The notes beneath the pieces are model-generated. The model ran no database searches, was not told where the DNA came from, and saw only the letters and a list, made by a program, of their open reading frames with translations. Of a stretch of 6,927 nucleotides of DNA, positions 1 to 5,835 are shown piece by piece. Position numbers and translations under genes: made by a program. Positions within the stretch are counted from its first letter, which is position 1. Every line of letters begins with the position of its first letter. This DNA is from Saprospiraceae bacterium (GTDB lineage: Bacteria; Bacteroidota; Bacteroidia; Chitinophagales; Saprospiraceae). Location of the stretch: the NCBI GenBank assembly GCA_014379665.1, contig JACMLK010000161.1, positions 1 to 6,927 on the forward strand, in the 5' to 3' direction.

Positions 1-12
1 GTGATTGATCGG

Positions 13-157
13 TGCTGACTTATGTCAGCATTCGAGTGATAGAATTCACTCGAAAGAGAATGAACCAAGCAAAACTTTGCTTGGCATCCTGTATTTAAAG
101 CAGGAAGCTACGGCGAAAAAATATAACGCAGGATAAAATAAAAATTGCCGCTTGCAG
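13..157 (+). ncRNA. Unidentified structured RNA or transcript tail with four consecutive hairpins
   Basis: Four perfect inverted repeats follow one another with almost no spacing. They are TGCTGAC/GTCAGCA (13-19/24-30, loop 4), TTCGAGTGA/TCACTCGAA (31-39/46-54, loop 6), CCAAGCAA/TTGCTTGG (65-72/77-84, loop 4) and TCCTG/CAGGA (87-91/101-105). A longer-range pairing is possible between 105-108 plus 112-114 and 147-149 plus 150-153, with a 3-nt bulge. All three plus-strand frames close early, so this is not protein coding beyond a possible few codons at the extreme left edge. A terminator follows at 185-230, so the plus strand is the likely sense. I cannot match it to tmRNA (no tRNA-like 3' end, no ALAA-type tag), RNase P RNA, SRP RNA or a known riboswitch. 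The 5' part may lie outside the window. Transcription and function are inferred only from structure and terminator. Confidence 0.35.
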
Positions 158-184
158 ACAAATGATGGAATTTTAAAAATACTC

Positions 185-230
185 AAAGCTCCCCTGTTTA
201 ATAAAGCAAGTGGAGCTTTTTCTGTTTTTT
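185..230 (+). terminator. Rho-independent terminator upstream of ridA
   Basis: A perfect 8-bp stem, AAAGCTCC (185-192) with GGAGCTTT (212-219), can be extended by a CT/AG pair inside and is followed by a T-rich run ending in six T (225-230). It would end a plus-strand transcript arriving from the hairpin-rich region. The minus strand has a weaker T-rich run after the same stem, so limited bidirectional use is possible. Only about 24 nt separate it from the ridA start. Confidence 0.75.
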
Positions 231-254
231 ATACATAAATTAAAATAACCGCAG

Positions 255-635
255 ATGAAAACCATCATCAATAGCCCCAAAGCGCCTGCCCCTGTCGGTC
301 CGTACAATCATTCAGTCCTGGTAGACAATACCCTCTACGTGTCCGGCCAGATTGCAATAAACCACGCTGAAGGCACTTTAGTAGTGGACAGCATCGAAGC
401 AGAGACCCATCAGGTCATGAAAAATATTGGTTATATCCTGAAAGAAGCAGGTATGACCTATGAAAATATTGTAAAATGCAGCGTCTTTGTATCAGATATG
501 GAGATGTATGGTCGGATCAATGATGTGTACGCTACCTATTTTGATGACGCTACAGCCCCGGCCAGAGAATTAGTAGAAGTGGCCAATCTTCCCAAATATG
601 TAAATGTGGAAATCAGTTGTATAGCAGCAAAGTGA
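255..635 (+). CDS. ridA: RidA family 2-iminobutanoate/2-iminopropanoate deaminase
   Basis: The 126-residue protein has the usual RidA/YjgF/TdcF length and is a single compact domain. Family members are soluble homotrimers that hydrolyse reactive enamine/imine intermediates such as 2-aminoacrylate, released by PLP-dependent threonine and serine dehydratases, to the keto acid and ammonia. Visible motifs are GPYNHSV near residues 15-21 (with Tyr17), YVSGQI at 28-33 (Gly31), and the C-terminal signature PARELVEVANLP at 102-113 followed by VNVEIS. Arg104 and Glu119 match the conserved substrate-carboxylate Arg and the Glu of active RidA enzymes, so activity is likely. The ATG at 255 gives the standard N-terminus; no Shine-Dalgarno is seen, which is normal for Bacteroidota. 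It converges on feoB with a 40-nt gap, so the two are not co-transcribed. With a terminator just upstream, its promoter must overlap that hairpin, or it depends on readthrough. Family assignment is near certain; the in vivo substrate is inferred. Confidence 0.95.
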   Translation: MKTIINSPKAPAPVGPYNHSVLVDNTLYVSGQIAINHAEGTLVVDSIEAETHQVMKNIGYILKEAGMTYENIVKCSVFVSDMEMYGRINDVYATYFDDATAPARELVEVANLPKYVNVEISCIAAK

Positions 636-652
636 CAAGGTGTTTTCACTTT
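629..652. terminator. Stem-loop spanning the ridA stop codon
   Basis: AAAGTGA (629-635, which includes the ridA TGA) pairs perfectly with TCACTTT (646-652) around a 10-nt loop. It lies in the 40-nt gap between the convergent 3' ends of ridA and feoB. No continuous T tract follows on either strand, so it is at best a weak or bidirectional terminator, or an mRNA 3'-end stabilising hairpin. Confidence 0.35.
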
Positions 653-672
653 CAACTTTCAACTTTCAACTT
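648..672. repeat. Heptamer tandem repeat (ACTTTCA, about 3.6 copies)
   Basis: ACTTTCA occurs three times in direct succession (648-654, 655-661, 662-668), followed by a partial ACTT (669-672), just before the feoB stop codon on the opposite strand. Read on the minus strand it is a TGAAAGT repeat in the feoB 3' untranslated region. Short repeats with this TTTCAAC-type unit are, from memory, common between convergent genes in Bacteroidota. Slippage variation in copy number is expected. No function is evident. Confidence 0.8.
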
Positions 673-675
673 ATT

Positions 676-2799
676 TCAAGACATCAATTGATATACTACC
701 CAGGCACCCGCATAAGCCATTATACTCATATAAACAAATTGCACCAAAGGCCACTTCCAGCTATTGGTTTCGCGTTTTACCACCGCTAATGTACTCATAC
801 ACTGCATGGCAAATACATAAAAAACAAGTAAAGATAGTGATGTTGCTGCATTATAGACTTTGACATCCGTCCCGGGTCTGAGCTCGGATGCCATCTTTTG
901 TCTCAATGGCTGATGATCATCATTGCTGCCAATGCTATATATAGTGGCCATGGTGCCGACGAATACCTCTCTGGCAGCAAAGGACGTAAGAATAGCAATA
1001 CCTATTTTCCAGTCAAATCCCAATGGTGCTATTGCAGGTTCAATAAATTTTCCAAGATGTCCTATATAAGATGCTTCTATTTTATGAGATGCCATCAGAT
1101 TTTGCTTCTGGTGTTCATTCATCTCCCTTTCCATACTTTCCGTTTCTGTTTTGGATACCGCATCCGACATAGCTCCTGTGGGGCCATAAGTGGCTAAAAA
1201 CCATAATAGCACAGATATGAGTACGATGATCTTTCCGGCTTCAAAAATAAAGGATGACACTTTTTCTTTCACCGTGATCAGTACATTTTTCCAGATAGGA
1301 GGTTTGTAATTGGGCAATTCTATCATCAGAAAGGAATGAGCATCTGTTTTTAGGATGGCTTTAAAGACTAAAGCGGACAATAAAGCACCCATGATTCCCA
1401 AAAGATACAAACCCATAAAAGCAAGTCCCTGTGCATTAAATATGCCAAAAACATCACCCACCGGTACCACAAATCCAATCAGTACAGCATATACCGGTAA
1501 CCGCGCAGAACAACTTATCAGTGGGCTGACTAATATGGTGATCAGCTTTTCCTTTGGGTTACTGATCGTCCTCGTCGACATGATGGCCGGTATCGCACAG
1601 GCACCACTCGAAATCAGTGCCACCATACTCCGTCCATTCATACCAAATTTTCGCATGATAGAATCAAACATAAAAACTGCCCTGCTCATATATCCCGATT
1701 CTTCCAACAGGGATAACAAAAAAAACAAAATGGCTATCTGCGGTATAAAAACCAGTACCCCACCCATTCCGGCCAGCAAGCCATGGACAAAAAGTTCAGC
1801 CCACCAGACCTGTGGAAGCTGATTGCTCAAAAAGGCACCAGTGGTTGCAAAACCCTGCTCGATCATATCCATTGGAAATGAAGCCCAGCTAAAGATAGAC
1901 TGAAAAACCAGAAACATGATTGCAAAAAATATTACCGGCCCCCATATTCTGTGGGTTATGACATCGTCCACTTTATCTGTCAGCGTTCTTTGTTCGTTTT
2001 TCCCAGTACCTATGGTTTCCATGACTACGGAGGTAAATCTGTCAAATCTATTCATAGTCTCGTGTACTTGCAAACTCAGATTATTAAATCCGGAGTGAGC
2101 CACTACATCTTCAATCTGTGCTTTAACCTCACTGGAAAGATGCCCGATCCACATAAAATGATGGGCCAGGATTTTTGCCTGATACAGGTTATCAACTCCA
2201 ACGAGTTGTTTAACCCGTGTGGATACAAATTTTTCTACATCAGTTATTTCATAGGTTGGTGTGATCGTATTTTTAACTTTACTGCTCAACAGCTTTGATA
2301 TGGATACACTGATGGCTTCCAGATTTATATTATTTCTTACGGACACTGGTATGACATCTGTTTGAAGATAGGATGACAGAGGTATTGTGTTGATCTTTTC
2401 TGTACTGTTTTCTACCAGATCAATCATATTCAGAACAAATATCATAGGTATTCCCAGATCGTGTATCTGAGTAGCAAATAACAGATGTCTTTCAAGATGG
2501 GTCGCATCTGCCACATAAATGACCAGGTCAGGATAGTTTTCATTATCCGGGTTAGTAAGGATATTTACGACAATTTTTTCTTCTGACGAGTTTGGATAAA
2601 CGCTGTATGTACCCGGGAAATCATACAATAATGCTTCTTTACCAGTTTCCCATTCAAAAAGACCCGATTTTTTTTCCACGGTTACTCCCGGGAAATTAGA
2701 CACGCTCTGTCTTAAACCGGTTAAATAATTAAAGAGTGAAGATTTTCCCGAATTAGGATTACCCAGGAGTGCAAATTTTGGTCTCGTGACTTTTTTCAT
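676..2799 (-). CDS. feoB: Ferrous iron transporter B (FeoB), G-protein-coupled inner-membrane Fe(II) uptake protein
   Basis: FeoB is the membrane permease of the Feo system and imports Fe(II) across the cytoplasmic membrane, using an N-terminal GTPase domain. Counting from the ATG at 2799 (707 residues, a typical length) the motifs are G1 GNPNSGKS at 13-20, the switch I region NFPGVTVE near 35-42, G3 DFPG at 60-63 and G4 NMID at 124-127. A helical linker region (the GDI-like part) then runs to about residue 270. The membrane region carries two Gate motifs, GACAIPAIMSTRT (399-411, with Cys401) with SCSAR (429-433), and FAAREVFVGTMATIY (607-621), plus the conserved ELPNYKPP segment near 494-501. 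No frameshift or lost motif is seen. An in-frame GTG lies one codon upstream (2802), but the ATG forms a TGATG overlap with the feoA stop, so translational coupling is likely. FeoA is a separate gene here, unlike the FeoA-FeoB fusions of Bacteroides. No FeoC gene follows. Confidence 0.97.
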   Translation of the reverse strand: MKKVTRPKFALLGNPNSGKSSLFNYLTGLRQSVSNFPGVTVEKKSGLFEWETGKEALLYDFPGTYSVYPNSSEEKIVVNILTNPDNENYPDLVIYVADATHLERHLLFATQIHDLGIPMIFVLNMIDLVENSTEKINTIPLSSYLQTDVIPVSVRNNINLEAISVSISKLLSSKVKNTITPTYEITDVEKFVSTRVKQLVGVDNLYQAKILAHHFMWIGHLSSEVKAQIEDVVAHSGFNNLSLQVHETMNRFDRFTSVVMETIGTGKNEQRTLTDKVDDVITHRIWGPVIFFAIMFLVFQSIFSWASFPMDMIEQGFATTGAFLSNQLPQVWWAELFVHGLLAGMGGVLVFIPQIAILFFLLSLLEESGYMSRAVFMFDSIMRKFGMNGRSMVALISSGACAIPAIMSTRTISNPKEKLITILVSPLISCSARLPVYAVLIGFVVPVGDVFGIFNAQGLAFMGLYLLGIMGALLSALVFKAILKTDAHSFLMIELPNYKPPIWKNVLITVKEKVSSFIFEAGKIIVLISVLLWFLATYGPTGAMSDAVSKTETESMEREMNEHQKQNLMASHKIEASYIGHLGKFIEPAIAPLGFDWKIGIAILTSFAAREVFVGTMATIYSIGSNDDHQPLRQKMASELRPGTDVKVYNAATSLSLLVFYVFAMQCMSTLAVVKRETNSWKWPLVQFVYMSIMAYAGAWVVYQLMS

Positions 2800-3062
2800 C
2801 ACAAATCATCAATGTATATAGTGTCTGCTTCTTCAATCCGGATAGCCAGTTGATAGCCACCGAGTTTGATGTAAAACGCTCCTCCGAATGGTGATTTTCT
2901 GACGAGTGTAACTTTTGTTTTGGGTAGAAGCCCGAGATTTAACAATTTGCAGGTAAACAAACATTCATCCAATACGTCTACAAAAGCAGATTCTCCCGTC
3001 CTGAGGGATGATAATGTACGTTTTTGTTTCAAAATATTATTTAGACTAAATTCAGATTGCAA
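2799..3062 (-). CDS. feoA: FeoA family ferrous iron transport accessory protein
   Basis: A small cytoplasmic SH3-like protein that partners FeoB and is needed for normal Fe(II) uptake. The family core is clear: LSSLRTGESAFV, then LLNLGLLPKTKVTLVRKSPFGG, then a YQLAIRIEEADTIYI strand pattern typical of FeoA. The reading frame has no ATG near the start. The longest form uses TTG at 3062 (87 residues). A second TTG at 3032 would give a 77-residue protein beginning MKQKRTLSSL, which fits the usual FeoA N-terminus better. The next in-frame upstream stop is at 3117-3119. No Shine-Dalgarno is visible. It is the first gene of a feoA-feoB operon, its stop overlapping the feoB start. It is transcribed divergently from a Crp/Fnr regulator, and an Fnr-type dyad lies in the shared upstream region. 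Family identification is firm; the exact start is not. Confidence 0.93.
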   Translation of the reverse strand: MQSEFSLNNILKQKRTLSSLRTGESAFVDVLDECLFTCKLLNLGLLPKTKVTLVRKSPFGGAFYIKLGGYQLAIRIEEADTIYIDDL

Positions 3063-3070
3063 AGATAATA

Positions 3071-3083
3071 AACAAAATTTGTT
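3071..3083. promoter_or_regulatory. 13-bp inverted repeat just upstream of feoA
   Basis: AACAAA (3071-3076), one A, then TTTGTT (3078-3083) form a perfect dyad 9-21 nt before the upstream TTG of feoA. Position suggests an operator near the transcription or translation start, but the sequence is AT-rich and short, so chance is possible. It resembles the 6-1-6 shape of Fur-type sites but not their base sequence. Confidence 0.3.
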
Positions 3084-3085
3084 AC

Positions 3086-3093
3086 CAAAGTTT
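3086..3093 (-). promoter_or_regulatory. Candidate feoA promoter -7 element (AAACTTTG)
   Basis: On the minus strand AAACTTTG matches five of the six fixed bases of the Bacteroidota -7 consensus TAnnTTTG. It would place the transcription start near 3079. No TTG/TTTG -33 element is visible at the right distance; that space is occupied by the Fnr-like dyad at 3109-3126, as expected for an activator-dependent promoter. This is inference from position and partial consensus. Confidence 0.35.
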
Positions 3094-3108
3094 TTATGAA
3101 TTTTATAA

Positions 3109-3126
3109 AAATGATATTAATCATTT
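3109..3126. promoter_or_regulatory. Candidate Crp/Fnr-family operator (TGAT-N4-ATCA dyad) between feoA and the regulator gene
   Basis: AAATGAT (3109-3115) and ATCATTT (3120-3126) are perfect inverted 7-mers separated by ATTA. The core TGAT-N4-ATCA has the spacing and four of five half-site bases of the Fnr consensus TTGAT-N4-ATCAA. It lies in the intergenic region directly between feoAB and a gene for a Crp/Fnr-family protein. Its centre is about 38 bp upstream of the feoA start point predicted from the -7 element at 3086-3093, close to the -41.5 typical of class II activation. An adjacent GATATATC palindrome (3127-3134) may extend the protected region. Binding by the neighbouring regulator is inferred, not shown. 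Confidence 0.45.
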
Positions 3127-3261
3127 GATATATCTGCAAACAATTAATTAGAATCGATACATTAAACACCTGAACTTAAGTTTCAAATGAGACCACCAAC
3201 CATTATTTTTTAACAAAATTTTCACATTTCTCTTTCAACGCATAGGGGTATTTACCTTTTC

Positions 3262-3996
3262 ATGCATATAAGTATTAAAATAGGAAAGATGAACACTTCA
3301 GTTAAAATTATCACCTTAAGGGAAATGGCCATTTTGAAAACGCTCACTCCAAACCAATTGGAACTGATCGCTGAATCTGCCACGTTCGTACATGTTCCAA
3401 AAAATTCAATTATTTACGACACAGGTTCAAAGATGGAATATGTCTATCTGATTGAAAAAGGTAGTGTAAAACTTGGCATCACTGCTTCCTGTGGGAAAAC
3501 ACTGACAAAAGCATTAGCCTATGATCATGAACTTTTTGGTGAGAACATTTTCACGGTGGACAAATACACCAAGGAATATGCGGAATCCATGACAGAATGT
3601 AAATTTTATAAAATTCCTATCAGTACTTTTCACACATTAATCGTCCAGAACATGACGTTTGCTACATCTATTATGAATATTATAGTACAAAGACTTCAAC
3701 ATCTGGAAGAGAGACTTCAGAATTTTGTATTCAGAAAGGCCAAAGAAAGAATTGTAGATTTCATCTGTCGGACCGGAGTCAGAAAAGGAATAAAAATAGG
3801 TATTAAAGAGTGTCTGATTGACCATGGCATGTCTCATAAAGAAATAGCCTATCTGACAGACACCAGCAGACAAACGGTGGCAAGAATACTGAACGAATTA
3901 AAAAAAGAAAACTTCATACACTATGGTTCACGCAAAAGCAGTAAAATTCTGATACGTGATATGGACGTTTTACGGCAATATGGATTGGTTAGTTAA
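3262..3996 (+). CDS. Crp/Fnr family transcriptional regulator
   Basis: The 244-residue protein has the standard two-domain Crp/Fnr layout: a cyclic-nucleotide-binding-like beta-barrel (about 25-130, with KGSVKLG at 66-72 and the cassette LFGEN at 91-95), a long dimerisation helix (about 130-160), and a C-terminal winged helix. The recognition helix reads TSRQTVARILNEL (201-213). Arg203 and Arg208 align with Arg180 and Arg185 of E. coli CRP, while Gln204 replaces Glu181, so target preference may differ. The CRP cAMP-contacting Arg-Ser pair is absent (KYTKEYAE in that region) and there is no N-terminal Fnr cysteine cluster; Cys77, 113, 169 and 184 are scattered. The signal is therefore unknown. 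It is divergent from feoAB with an Fnr-like dyad between them, suggesting control of iron uptake and autoregulation (inference). The ATG at 3289 (residue 10, preceded by AGGAAAG) is a good alternative start; the ATG at 3262 sits in a potential hairpin. Confidence 0.92.
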   Translation: MHISIKIGKMNTSVKIITLREMAILKTLTPNQLELIAESATFVHVPKNSIIYDTGSKMEYVYLIEKGSVKLGITASCGKTLTKALAYDHELFGENIFTVDKYTKEYAESMTECKFYKIPISTFHTLIVQNMTFATSIMNIIVQRLQHLEERLQNFVFRKAKERIVDFICRTGVRKGIKIGIKECLIDHGMSHKEIAYLTDTSRQTVARILNELKKENFIHYGSRKSSKILIRDMDVLRQYGLVS

Positions 3997-4064
3997 ATAT
4001 CAGGATATTCCTTCGGGGTCATTAATAATATCCCGGAGCAGTATAATTTGTGTAAAATAACTAT

Positions 4065-4107
4065 GAAAAGGTGAAAAGGTATAGAAGAATCTGTGCCTTT
4101 TTATTTT
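4065..4107 (+). terminator. Rho-independent terminator after the Crp/Fnr gene
   Basis: An 11-bp stem (4074-4084 with 4091-4101, two G-T pairs) closes a 6-nt loop and runs into TTATTTTT. It lies about 80 nt past the stop codon of the regulator. The 5' arm overlaps the second copy of a tandem 8-mer GAAAAGGT (4065-4072, 4073-4080), so two slightly different pairings are possible. Upstream, two weaker structures follow the stop: AATATC-AG-GATATT (3996-4009) and CTTCGGG/CCCGGAG (4011-4017/4032-4038). Confidence 0.65.
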
Positions 4108-4149
4108 TGGTAGAGCCAAACTTTAAAACCATACAAATAATCATAAGTA

Positions 4150-4180
4150 ACATGGGGACAGTGCTCAGCCATCCCCATGT
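4150..4180 (-). terminator. Terminator-like hairpin downstream of the flotillin gene
   Basis: ACATGGGGA (4150-4158) and TCCCCATGT (4172-4180) form a perfect 9-bp GC-rich stem with a 13-nt loop, 14 nt past the flotillin stop codon on the minus strand. The following minus-strand bases are T-rich but interrupted (TTACTTATGATTATTTG), so termination may be partial. It faces the terminator of the convergent Crp/Fnr gene and together they insulate the two units. Confidence 0.55.
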
Positions 4181-4194
4181 CTATCTTAAAAATA

Positions 4195-5736
4195 TTATTC
4201 TATTAGTTTAACCGGTTCATCAATGACTGGTTTTTCAGGTTCCTTCCCGTCAGCCCCCTTAAGATATGAAGGTAAATTCAATCCGGCCATATTGAACAAA
4301 TCATTGAGTGGAGGGACTGATTTCATCATCCCTGACACAAAATTTGCCGTGGCACCATTACCATTTTCATTTGATCCCGCTCCGGAATCCCAAACGGTGA
4401 TTTTATCAATCTTAATATTTTTGACGGCTTCCACCTGAGTCTTAACCAATTCAGGAAGTTTCTCCAAAAGTAATAACTGAAATGCTTTAGTAGGATCACC
4501 ACCTGCCGCCTTTACTACCTGCTCATATCCTTCTGCCTGTTTTGTCAGGATTTCATACAAGCCTTTGGCTTCTGCTTCCATTTTTGCAAAAATAGCATCC
4601 GCTTCACCTTTGGCATTAACCCTGATCCGTTCTGCGTCAGCCTGAGCTTCAATAATGGCCCGCTGTTTGGCTATTTCAGCAGGTATCACCACATTGGCTA
4701 TCTGGCTCGATCGCTCCCTTTCAGAACGGGCCAATTCAGCTTTCTGTTCTGCAAGATATGCTTCTTCCAGTGCCCGCGCCTGTTGTACTTTTTCAGCTGT
4801 AATGGCCAACCTGTTTGACTCCGCTTCTTTTTCCCTGCGGAGGGCATCTGAATTGGCAATGGATATTTTGGCTTCGTTTTCTCCTTTTACGGCGATGGCA
4901 TTGGCTTCCGACATTTTGACCCTTGTGTCCCTTTCCGCTTCGGCTTTACCAATAGCTTCTTCTTTATTGGCGGATGCAATACTGATTTCCCTGTCTTTTT
5001 GTGTCATGGCAATTTTCACGTCTCTGTCCCGATGAGTTTCTGCTATCGAAATATCTCTTTCTCTGTCTGCCATTGCTTTTCCTGTCTCACCAATCTTCTC
5101 CTGTTCTGCCACACTTATTTTGGCTTCATTGATCGCCTTAGCCGCTGCTTCCTTACCCAGTGCTTCGATATATCCGGATTCATCTTTGATATCCGTAACG
5201 TTTACATTGATAAGTTTGAGGCCTATTTTTTTAAGTTCCGTATCTACATTTTTGGAAATGTTATCCAGAAATTTATCGCGGTCAGAATTAATTTCTTCGA
5301 TAGTCATCGTAGCGATAACTAATCTCAATTGTCCAAAAAGAATGTCTTTTGACAATTCCTGAATCTGCTCAGGAGCTAATCCCAGTAGCCTTTCCGCAGC
5401 ATTGCCCATACTGTCAGGTTCGGTAGAAATGGCAATAGTAAAGCGGCACGGCACATCCACCCTGATATTCTGACGGCTCAGCGCATTGGTCAGATTGGCT
5501 TCAATGGAAATAGGCTTCAGGTCGAGATAAGCATAATCCTGTATGACGGGCCATATAAAAGCTCCGCCTCCATGTATACACTTGGCTGAAGTACCGCCTG
5601 TGCGGCCGTAAACGACGAGGATTTTGTCTGAAGGACATCTTTTAAATCTCGATATTAAGGCTAATATTAAAGCAAAAAGGACAAATGCCGCAATAACAAT
5701 TAATATTAGCGGAGTAAAATTATTTAACTCATCCAT
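4195..5736 (-). CDS. Flotillin family protein (SPFH domain, FloT/YuaG-like)
   Basis: The 513-residue protein is a bacterial flotillin, a scaffold of membrane microdomains that oligomerises at the cytoplasmic membrane; B. subtilis FloT/YuaG is of similar length. In order: a short N-terminus, one membrane segment at about 9-28, the family motif RFKRCPSDKILVVYG (30-44), the SPFH domain to about 195, a long Ala/Glu/Lys/Arg-rich coiled coil (about 196-400), the conserved flotillin C-terminal block GGDPTKAFQLLLLEKLPELV (412-431) with IDKITVWDSG, and a Gly/Asn-rich linker ending in an acidic Pro-containing tail. The coiled coil has an 11-residue repeat from about 201 to 299. The ATG at 5736 puts the membrane segment directly at the N-terminus. 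An NfeD-like gene lies 99 nt upstream on the same strand, the usual flotillin partner, and no promoter consensus was seen in the gap, so an operon is likely. Which pathway the microdomain serves here cannot be told. Confidence 0.96.
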   Translation of the reverse strand: MDELNNFTPLILIVIAAFVLFALILALISRFKRCPSDKILVVYGRTGGTSAKCIHGGGAFIWPVIQDYAYLDLKPISIEANLTNALSRQNIRVDVPCRFTIAISTEPDSMGNAAERLLGLAPEQIQELSKDILFGQLRLVIATMTIEEINSDRDKFLDNISKNVDTELKKIGLKLINVNVTDIKDESGYIEALGKEAAAKAINEAKISVAEQEKIGETGKAMADRERDISIAETHRDRDVKIAMTQKDREISIASANKEEAIGKAEAERDTRVKMSEANAIAVKGENEAKISIANSDALRREKEAESNRLAITAEKVQQARALEEAYLAEQKAELARSERERSSQIANVVIPAEIAKQRAIIEAQADAERIRVNAKGEADAIFAKMEAEAKGLYEILTKQAEGYEQVVKAAGGDPTKAFQLLLLEKLPELVKTQVEAVKNIKIDKITVWDSGAGSNENGNGATANFVSGMMKSVPPLNDLFNMAGLNLPSYLKGADGKEPEKPVIDEPVKLIE

Positions 5737-5835
5737 AGGAAATTGTGTTTGTTGGTTATTTTAAATGATGATAGAATATTTTTATTTTCAACAAATCGCA
5801 TCTAAGCAATTTAGAAACTCAGCAACTCAGTATGG

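Noticed and set aside
107..136. Short frame reading ATAKKYNAG followed by TAA inside the hairpin region, like a tmRNA tag frame
   Set aside because: The end is not a degron such as ALAA, and there is no tRNA-like acceptor or T-arm with a CCA end before the terminator, so tmRNA is not supported.
683..692. Perfect 10-bp palindrome ATCAATTGAT near the feoB 3' end
   Set aside because: It lies within the last codons of feoB, is AT-rich and has no promoter context, so chance is the simplest explanation.
898..2298. Several plus-strand open frames of 60-155 codons opposite feoB
   Set aside because: They are antisense shadows of feoB, have no recognisable domains and mirror its codon structure.
2800..2802. 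GTG as the feoB start codon
   Set aside because: The immediately following ATG at 2799 makes a standard TGATG overlap with feoA and is the better start; the difference is one residue.
3109..3126. Reading the dyad as a classical Fur box
   Set aside because: The half-sites AATGAT/ATCATT resemble those in the Fur consensus, but the 4-bp spacer differs from the 1-bp spacer of the classical 19-mer and fits the Fnr/Crp layout better; Fur binding is not excluded.
3637..3873. Minus-strand open frame of 78 codons inside the Crp/Fnr gene
   Set aside because: It is antisense to a clear Crp/Fnr domain protein and has no family features.
4223..5362. Plus-strand open frames opposite the flotillin gene
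   Set aside because: They arise from the repetitive Ala/Glu/Lys coding of the coiled coil read on the other strand and show no domain.
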